A DNA stretch of 64,000 nucleotides from Macrosteles quadrilineatus (taxonomy: Eukaryota > Arthropoda > Insecta > Hemiptera > Cicadellidae). The notes beneath the pieces were generated by a model, which did no database searches, was not told where the DNA came from, and worked only from the letters and a program-made list of their open reading frames with translations. The stretch is taken from contig NW_026542595.1 of the NCBI RefSeq assembly GCF_028750875.1, positions 77,431,386 through 77,495,385 of the forward strand, given 5' to 3'. Within the stretch, counting starts at the first letter, position 1; every line of letters starts with the position of its first letter. The position numbers were made by a program, and so were the translations under genes. Below are positions 57,625 through 64,000 of this stretch, one piece after another.

Positions 57625-57749
57625 TTACTCAATGCTCTTAAATGAATAGTGACCATGAGCTAAGGTTTTAATTCCATCTCCCAAAATATGACGTTTGTCA
57701 TCATGAGATGTTAACGCTAATTTGCTCATTTGTTCCGTAAATACCACAT
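57625..57749 (-). pseudogene. polB: DNA polymerase B, carboxyl-terminal piece
   Basis: The minus-strand reading just left of the LINE gives the last ~40 codons of a Polinton polymerase: SKLALTSHDDKRHILGDGI and AHGHY, then stop TAA at 57625-57627. The frame enters directly from the LINE junction. With one copy of the 5-bp target duplication removed, the frame and conserved order agree with the piece that ends at 63431 on the far side. Too short to be noticed alone, but diagnostic of the insertion. Confidence 0.88.
57745..57749. repeat. Target site duplication (left), CACAT
   Basis: cacat at 57745-57749 matches cacat at 63431-63435 immediately after the LINE tail. One copy is all that the polymerase reading frame needs. 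Confidence 0.85.
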
Positions 57750-60473
57750 AGTAGCATTTCTAGCCTCGTAAAACGTCTGGACGATGCTCTATCTGCGGAG
57801 AGAAGTGCTGATGCTGCTGGCAGGGACCTGAGGGCGGAGATCGTCGTGCTGGAGAATCACCTTGTACGGGAGAGGCAGAGGAGGCGGTCTGACTTGGATG
57901 ACTCAATCAACGCACAGGACGTCATTATGGAGGAAAAAGACGCTCTTGTGAAAGAAAATGAAACAATTTCAACTAATTTAGTTAGTATTAAGGCCAAGCT
58001 AGTTTTATTAAATGACTAGCTGTACCCGCGGGCTTCGCCCCGTTTAACTTCATAAGTATTCGCATGGCTCATTCACGTCCTGGTTGAAGTTCGTTCGCTG
58101 CGCTCACTTGCCTTCAGGTTAGCTCGTTCGCTACGCTAACTCGCCTCCAGGTTGAAGTTCGTTCGCTACGCTCACTCACCTTTTGGTTGGAAATTAGCCG
58201 TTGTCAAAAATTAATAGTGCTGCACCCTGTTGGTAATCCTTGTAACTTTTATGCTATTGCACATCATAGAACAGAACCAACTTGTTTAATTGAAACAGCT
58301 GTTAAGATTCATTAATTCCTTTTAAATATGAAAAATCATAAGATTAACATGGGGAACTACAGAGCCACTGGGGCGGAGCCCGAAAGGGTTTTTGAGATAA
58401 GAATATGCTTTAATGTTAATCGGGAATGTGAGCTATCATCATGCCAAATTTCAACCCAATCCGTCCAGTAGTTTATGCGTGATTGAGCAACAAACACACA
58501 CACAAACATACACACAAACATACACACAAACTCACAAACTTTCAGATTTATAATATTAGTAAGATGAATGCAATTCATTAAAAACTTCAATCTTGGAAAA
58601 AGATGAAACTATCAACAAGCTTAATTTAAGTTTAAAAAAAGATAAAACCCTTAAAAGAGAATTGGTTGATACTGTAGCCCATTTCAAAGTAAAGCTTCAG
58701 GAAGCTGAGGCAAAATCGTGGCTTAAGAGTAGGTGGATCGAAGATAACATTTTGGACAGTTATTTTGATAGTTTCACTGCTAGTCGTAAGGAAACACAAT
58801 CACAGGTAGTGTTTTTGGGTCCAACAGTAACTCAACTTGTCAAATATGGTAGTCCTGAAGAAGTTGAATCTATAAAATCTAGTTTGTCTTTTTGCAATGC
58901 ACACTATGCCTTTGTATGTGTAAATAATAATTCTACATCCTTTTTACAGGATAATGGATGTCACTGGAGTATGTTATTTATTGAAATTGCTTCAAAAAAA
59001 GTGTTTCACTTTGATTCACTCAAAAACACAAATGTTTTCGCAGCAAAGGCTGTGTCTGCTAAACTTGGTTTTGGGGAGAGTTGTTTCACTGAAGTAAGTT
59101 GTCCACAACAAACAAATGCATTTGAGTGTGGTTTGAATGTACTTTTAAATACAAAGTTTGTGAATGAGGGTTTTTGTAGAAAATTTTGCCCTGGTCAAAT
59201 TTGCTTCACGGACTGGTATAAGTATTTTCAAACCGGGTCTTACATCAATCTTGATGTATCTGGTAGCAGTAATTCAAAGCAGGACGTACATAGAGATCCT
59301 GTAAAACAATTAGATCCTGAACTATCCGTTGGGTCTGCTCCCATTACTTTAAACAACACCAATCATAATACAAGTCTGAACCCTGTAGAGAGATCTGGGT
59401 CTGCCTCTGCCGGTAGTAGTATTGCCCCCTGCGTGGGGCATGTTTTGTCTGCTGCAAAATGGGATAAAGTTAAGTCAAAGAGTAAGAAATGTTCTAAACC
59501 TAATACCTTAGCTGTAAGCAGTGGTCAGGATTTTACTAGTAAAAATCGTTATGATGCTCTATGTCTTGATGACAAAGAAATATGTGAAAGAATTGTTGAA
59601 AATGTGTCGGGGAAGTGGAAAGTTAATAGGGCTAGTAAAATCATAGTTAAGCCAAGGGTTGTTGCAAATAGTAACATTCAATCAAATAAAGGCAAGGAAT
59701 TAGGGAAAACGAGTTCTATAAAGGATAAAATCAATACTAAAAATCAATACCGTCATGGTGGACAAAGTTCTAATGGACAAGGTATAACTAGACATATGCC
59801 TGAAGAAGGCCCATTGAAAGGGACATTGCTGCTTGGGGACTCCTTGTTGAGGTACTCTGGGGACAAATGTTCAAAAAGTGGGGCTGTAGTTGATATGAAT
59901 CCAGGGGCAAAAATATCACACATTAAAGAAAAACTTATTACATACAGTTCTGACCCACTTGACTTGATTTATCTCTTTGTGGGAACCAATGATCTTGTAA
60001 TAAATTATAATGGTGGGCCTGGTTATAATGGAGGTTGGGGAAAAAAAGTTGCGTTGCACTCCATGGCTGACCTGCTGAGTGTGGCCAAGTCCGCCTTCCC
60101 TAGAGCTAGAATCCTTTTGAACAGCGTCCTTATTCGGAGTGACGTGAGTCATCGAGCCCTTTCACTTTTTAATGAGCAACTATTTCTTATGTGCAACAAC
60201 TTTGGAGTAGAGTTTGTCTATGCTTCTCGACTGATTTCCAAGCGCCATTTGGCTCGTGATGGTAGGCATTTATTTCGTCATGGAAATCATCTTCTTAGTG
60301 AGTTCCTGTGTCAAGCTATGATGAAGTCTCATGAAAACAGAGATTCACAAACAGTCAATGTAACTCCATGTAATGATTCTGTAGTATCTGTCCTATCTAG
60401 TCTTCCAAGTTACCCGCAACCAATACCTCTGTCGGGAAACGAGACAGGTCAACCCTCTCAAGTTTTAAGATAG
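57750..60473 (+). pseudogene. LINE ORF1: coiled coil, Ulp1-like protease, SGNH hydrolase; interrupted
   Basis: The open frame from 57750 encodes a heptad-rich coiled coil (LVKRLDDALSAERSADAAGR, RAEIVVLENHLVRERQ). At 58016-58563 it is broken by an insertion, and from 58564 it resumes in the same frame once one ATGA copy is discounted. Next is a C48/Ulp1-type protease region with His in NGCHWSMLFIEI, Asp in FHFDSLK, and Gln/Cys in CPQQTNAFECGLNVL. After a low-complexity basic linker comes an SGNH/GDSL hydrolase: block I GTLLLGDSLLR, block III LFVGTND and the catalytic DxxH in LARDGRHLF. SGNH esterases are known in CR1 ORF1; a SUMO-protease-like domain beside one is less usual. An amino-terminal portion (often a zinc finger in relatives) is lost by truncation. 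Confidence 0.85.
58016..58563 (+). mobile_element. 548-bp RTE/SINE-like insertion in LINE ORF1
   Basis: The start ctagctgtacccgcgggctt and the end tttataatattagtaag are typical of arthropod RTE-type LINEs or SINEs that use their tails. The insertion is flanked by ATGA at 58012-58015 and 58564-58567. Inside are three copies of a ~45-bp GC-rich unit (gttcgttcgctacgctcac and variants, 58085-58195) and a CACACAAACATA microsatellite near 58496-58535. Removing it with one ATGA restores the ORF1 frame exactly. No coding capacity, so it is non-autonomous or 5'-truncated. Confidence 0.85.
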
Positions 60474-63280
60474 CTCATGTTAATTTTCGCTCCCTGAACA
60501 CTGGTTTCCAGGAGATTTGTACAATTGTGGTGGACTTTCAGTTTGATCTGCTGGGCATTACGGAATCTTGGTTGTCACCTGAGGATTCCTCGAGTGTTTA
60601 TGACATTTCTGGCTACAATTTGATCCGAAATGACAGAATTGGAAGAATTGGGGGTGGCGTGGCCTTGTACATTAAAAATGGTTTGAGCTTCTCTTCCATG
60701 CAACTTCAAAATGTTGATTGTTCCATCGAATATATTTGTGGAGTCGTCAATTTCAAGGACACAAAGTTATGTATCTGCTTTGCATATAGACCACCTTCTG
60801 CACCTTATTCTTCTCTTAGCTCATTGTTGTATGCTTTGTTTATAGATCAGGCCTCAGAGGTGGATTCCATCATACTACAGGGTGATTTCAATGTCAATCT
60901 GCTGGACATGACAAAACCTGATTCCAAGTATCTGTCATCAATTCTCCAAGCTTTGAACCTAAATCAACTTGTCAGGGAGCCAACACGTGTAACTGAATCC
61001 TCTTCTACCCTGATAGATCTTATAATTGTAGAAAAGAATATTAAACTCGATGTTGGAATGATTGACACAGCGAAGATTCTTGATTCTGCTGGAAGAAAAA
61101 TAACGGATCACAATTTGGTTTTTTGCGATTTTCCATATTGTAAAAAGAAGAGCAAATCGAAATATGTAACTTACAGAAATCTGAAAAACCTTGATGTGGA
61201 CCTCTTTACCGAACTAGCATCAAAGTGTGACTGGGATGAAATAGCTTCCCTCAAAGAAGTTGATGAAGTTGTTTATGCTCTAAATAATAAAATTTTGCAC
61301 ATTTTCAATTCTTGTGCACCGGTTGTGAGAAGACGTGTAACGAGGAAAAGAGCTCCATGGAGAGACGATCATATTTTGTCTCTGACAAAAATTAAGAACA
61401 ATTGCCATAAAGCATTCTTGAGTTGTAGGAACAGCTCGACCAGATCTGCTTACACTAAAGCAAGAAACACATTAAACTCGGCCATAAGAAGCGCAAAAAA
61501 GCGGTTCTTCTCAAGTCAATTAAAGAATAAGGACCCAAAAGGTTTTTGGTCATCGTTGAGAAGCAATGGCGTACTGGGCTCGAGCAGAGAAAATGAGTGT
61601 ACCTTCTCTCCTGAGGACTTGAATAAATATTTCTCCGCAATGGGCGGCAAAGGTTGTTTAGACAGGGGCAGGATTGAGTTCTACGCTGAGAACAAAAGTA
61701 GCCAAGTGAAGAATAAATTCTCATTCAGTCTAGTGACAGAGAAACGAATCAGGGATGTCATGAACAGCATCACAACCCGAGCTGTTGGTGTGGACGGCAT
61801 TTCTGTTGATATGGTTAAATCGTTGAGTTATTATTGTGATTCTGCTATTTGTCATCTTGTAAATTTATCCATGACTACTGGCATTTTTCCCAGTGCCTGG
61901 AAACAGAGTATTATAATTCCGCTATCAAAAAAGACCAATGCTTCATGTGTTTCTGATTTCAGACCCATTTAAATTCTTCCAGTGCTTTCCAAAATATTGG
62001 AAAAAGTGATTGGAGAGCAATTAGTCTCGTATCTTGAGTCAGAGGAAATTCTTCCTAAAACACAGTCAGGTTTTCGAAGGGGGTTCAGCACTAGTTCAGC
62101 TCTTCTGAATGTCATGGATGAATTGATTGGTGCAAGAGATAGAAATTGGGGTAGTATTGTAACTGGTTTGGACTTTTCACAGGCATTCGATTCAGTTAGT
62201 TTCGATCTTCTGTTAGCCAAACTGAGTTTTTACCAATTTGATAGTCGATCTGTGCAGTGGTTTTCCTCCTATATCCGTAATAGGTCACAACAAACTCGAG
62301 TTAATGATCAGGTTTCACATTTTTTACCAAAAGTGTCGGGGGTTCCCCAGGGCAGTTGCTTAGGTCCTATCCTCTTCCTGATTTACACTGCCGACCTTGA
62401 GTCACAGCTTAGTCACTGCTCTGTCCATTCTTACGCCGACGACTCGCACCTTATTTTATCTTACCCTTTGGCTGAGTTTCCTGAAGCAGTCACCCGCATG
62501 AATAGCGACTTGATAAGTGTTAATAAATGGTCTAATGATCATGGTCTTCAGCTGAATCCTGACAAGTGTTCTGTTTTAAGAATCGTAAACTACTCTGTGC
62601 AAAGCCAGCACAACAAGGATACTGATTGTGAAGTTCTTCTAAATGATAAGCCGTTGCCTGTTAGCGATTCATTAAAATTCCTTGGTGTCAAATTGGACTC
62701 TAGGCTCAATTTTTCTGAACATGTGAGACACATCTGTAAAACTGTTGTTGCTAAATTACGATTATTTAATAGGTTTAGGTTTGTTCTACCAATGTCAACC
62801 AAACTTGAAATAGTTCGTGCTATAATTCTTCCATCTATTTATTATGCTCTTCCCTCTTTTGGTAACAGCCTTACTCAAGAGAATATAAATATTCTCACAA
62901 GACTTCAGAACAGTGCTCTGAGATTTGTCTTCAACCTAAAAAGGTCGGATCATATCAGCGAGTATAGGTCAAGGGCAAACATCTTGACAGTTAAACAATG
63001 CTGTGATCTTCAAACCGTTCTAATTGTTCATAAAACTTTGTTAACGGAGTGTCCCCAATACATCAGAAGGAAACTGGTTTTCAGGTCTGAGGTGAGCGTT
63101 CGCCTCACTCGGCAGGAAGGCTTGCTACACTTGCCACGGGTCAGAACGGAATTAGGGAAGAAAGCCTTTTCTTACTTTGGGCCCCAAGCCTACAATGCCC
63201 TTCCAACTGACCTCAAATCAGTAAACCTCTCTAGGTTTAAAAGGGGTTTGAAAGATTTATTTTATACCGATAATAATTAG
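60467..63280 (+). pseudogene. LINE ORF2: APE endonuclease and reverse transcriptase, one stop codon
   Basis: Endonuclease blocks in order: HVNFRSLN, LLGITESWL, RIGGGVALYI, LQGDFNVNLLD, SSTLIDLIIV and ITDHNLVFC, the full Mg-binding and catalytic set. RT blocks: the entry motif FRPI followed by ILPVLSKILEKV, SGFRRGFSTSSAL, GLDFSQAFDSVSF, GVPQGSCLGPILFLIY and catalytic SYADDSHL, then a typical carboxyl end (YFGPQAYNALPTDLK). A single TAA at 61970-61972 interrupts the entry motif where a Ser codon (TCA) is expected; the frame is otherwise the same on both sides. No ATG lies at the start: the frame overlaps the end of ORF1, so translation may depend on reinitiation or a non-ATG start. Confidence 0.9.
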
Positions 63281-63410
63281 CCAGTTGATCTAAAATGTAT
63301 TGTTGCAATAGTCTAGTATAAGCTGACCAATTACGTTTAGTTTGACAACAGTTGTATTGAAAATCAAAGAACTGTACTTTGAATAACGCTGGCTAAATAA
63401 AGACGTTTTT

Positions 63411-63430
63411 CATTTCATTTCATTTCATTT
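63411..63430 (+). repeat. (CATTT)4 LINE tail
   Basis: Four perfect CATTT units end the LINE directly before the CACAT target duplication. The tail type differs from the (GATTT)n tail of the LINE ends at 25853 and 29712. Confidence 0.88.
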
Positions 63431-64000
63431 CACATGGTTTCTTGGTCTTATTATGCTAAACTTAGCATAAAACCTTTCATTTTTCAACAAAGCACTTTTG
63501 TAACTATCAAACATGATCTGTTTTTTTAATGCTGAACTTTTTATACCCATAACTTTCATTACTACATCTTTTCCAACTCGGTTTGCCTTACTGCTAAATC
63601 TAAAAGAATACATTTTGGCTTTCAAACTAATTTGTTCTTGAATTTCCCTACCACTTGTCTCGTTTTTAAACGTTCCTATGCGTTTAGTGTTCTCAGGCAA
63701 GTGTGCTTGTTGCAATGGGTGATTCTTTGGATATGAAGAAAAATCAAAATACTTTGCGAGCTTAGCTAATGAATTATCAAGTGAAGAACATGTAATTAAA
63801 TAACTATAACTATCAGTATCACTGTATATAAGTTTGATATTGTCAAAATGTTTTAACATAACGTTGTAGTGAAAATCATACATAAAATGTTTACTAAGAT
63901 CAAGGATGCTTTGCCCTACGTACAGTGGACGATTTAATTGAATGCGTGTTTTACCAAGATGTACGGCAATCAAGTTCTCATTGATTATTGTTCTGTCCAA
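63431..64000 (-). pseudogene. polB: DNA polymerase B, palm-domain piece, cut off at window edge
   Basis: The minus-strand frame enters from the right edge and runs to the LINE junction at 63431. It carries the family B palm motif C, IYSDTDSYSYL, the upstream SILDLSKHFMYDFHYNVM, and downstream TKRIGTFKNETSGR and LKAKMYSFRF, all typical of the protein-primed polymerases of Polintons. The last codons before the junction match the frame of the 57625-57749 piece. A few codons beyond 63431 read into the LINE tail before a stop at 63425. The amino-terminal part lies outside the window. The gene is disrupted here, so this copy cannot make a full polymerase. Confidence 0.9.

Larger units (their letters stand above)
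57750..63430 (+). mobile_element. CR1-like LINE inserted in the Polinton polymerase gene
   Basis: The element is 5'-truncated: its ORF1 is already open at the first base. It carries ORF1, ORF2 (APE-type endonuclease and reverse transcriptase), a ~130-bp 3' UTR with AATAAA at 63396, and a (CATTT)4 microsatellite tail. The SGNH domain in ORF1 and a microsatellite rather than poly(A) tail point to the CR1/L2 group. It has two defects: a 548-bp insertion in ORF1 and one stop codon in ORF2. Confidence 0.92.
44055..64000. mobile_element. Polinton/Maverick (adintovirus-like) element, partial
   Basis: Hallmark genes present: retroviral-type integrase with chromodomain, protein-primed-type DNA polymerase B (split), packaging ATPase, adenain-like protease, penton-like and hexon-like capsid proteins, and a PLA2-domain minor capsid protein. 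The start given is the first sequence tied to the element by a repeat also found inside it (44055-44132 and 46810-46887). The true left end may lie a few hundred bases further left. The polymerase runs off the right edge, so the right terminal repeat is not visible. Most genes are open, so this is a fairly young copy, damaged mainly by the LINE in the polymerase and one frameshift near 52428. Confidence 0.95.

Noticed and set aside
57310..57645. 111-codon plus frame after the orphan gene
   Set aside because: AT-driven composition, and it overlaps the genuine polymerase end on the other strand.

Overview
This window reads as AT-rich, intron-tolerant animal DNA, most likely from an insect. The evidence is AT-rich non-coding sequence, tRNA-derived SINEs, RTE- and CR1-type LINEs, mariner-like MITEs, a foldback element and a Polinton. 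No bacterial operons, rRNA or CRISPR are visible. I recognise no ordinary host protein-coding gene; almost everything that can be named is mobile or virus-like. The species cannot be named from this sequence.

Positions 1-43.7 kb are non-coding sequence seeded with repeats. They hold an 85-bp tandem repeat at the left edge; a foldback element of about 2.9 kb whose arms are tandem arrays of a ~163-bp unit (3165-6108); two related mariner-type MITEs (8648-9425, 35192-36122); several hairpin elements; three pairs of dispersed repeats; tRNA-derived SINEs; and a frameshifted LINE reverse transcriptase on the minus strand (29.7-31.5 kb). A non-autonomous DNA transposon (39627-41977) sits in one unit of a 200-bp tandem duplication whose neighbouring unit preserves the empty site. 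A TIR-flanked element carrying a tRNA-like module lies at 42327-42864.

From about 44 kb to the right edge lies a Polinton/Maverick (adintovirus-like) element that runs off the window. It encodes a genome-packaging ATPase, a PLA2-domain minor capsid protein, an adenain-type protease, a penton-like single jelly-roll protein, a double jelly-roll major capsid protein, a chromodomain integrase and a protein-primed-type family B DNA polymerase. It also carries accessory genes: a DUF8207-like protein, a gene joining a nuclease-like region to a BIR (IAP-type) domain, a probable two-exon gene with a SUMO-interaction-like motif, and several orphan genes. Capsid genes run rightward from a 31-bp divergent promoter region shared with the leftward ATPase block. 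Integrase and two orphan genes follow, then the polymerase converges from the right.

The polymerase gene is split by a 5'-truncated CR1-like LINE (57750-63430) with a 5-bp CACAT target duplication and a (CATTT)n tail. That LINE encodes a coiled-coil, Ulp1-like protease and SGNH-hydrolase ORF1 and an endonuclease/reverse-transcriptase ORF2 with one in-frame stop. The LINE ORF1 is itself interrupted by a 548-bp RTE/SINE-like insertion with a 4-bp ATGA duplication. The order of events is therefore Polinton, then LINE, then RTE-like element.
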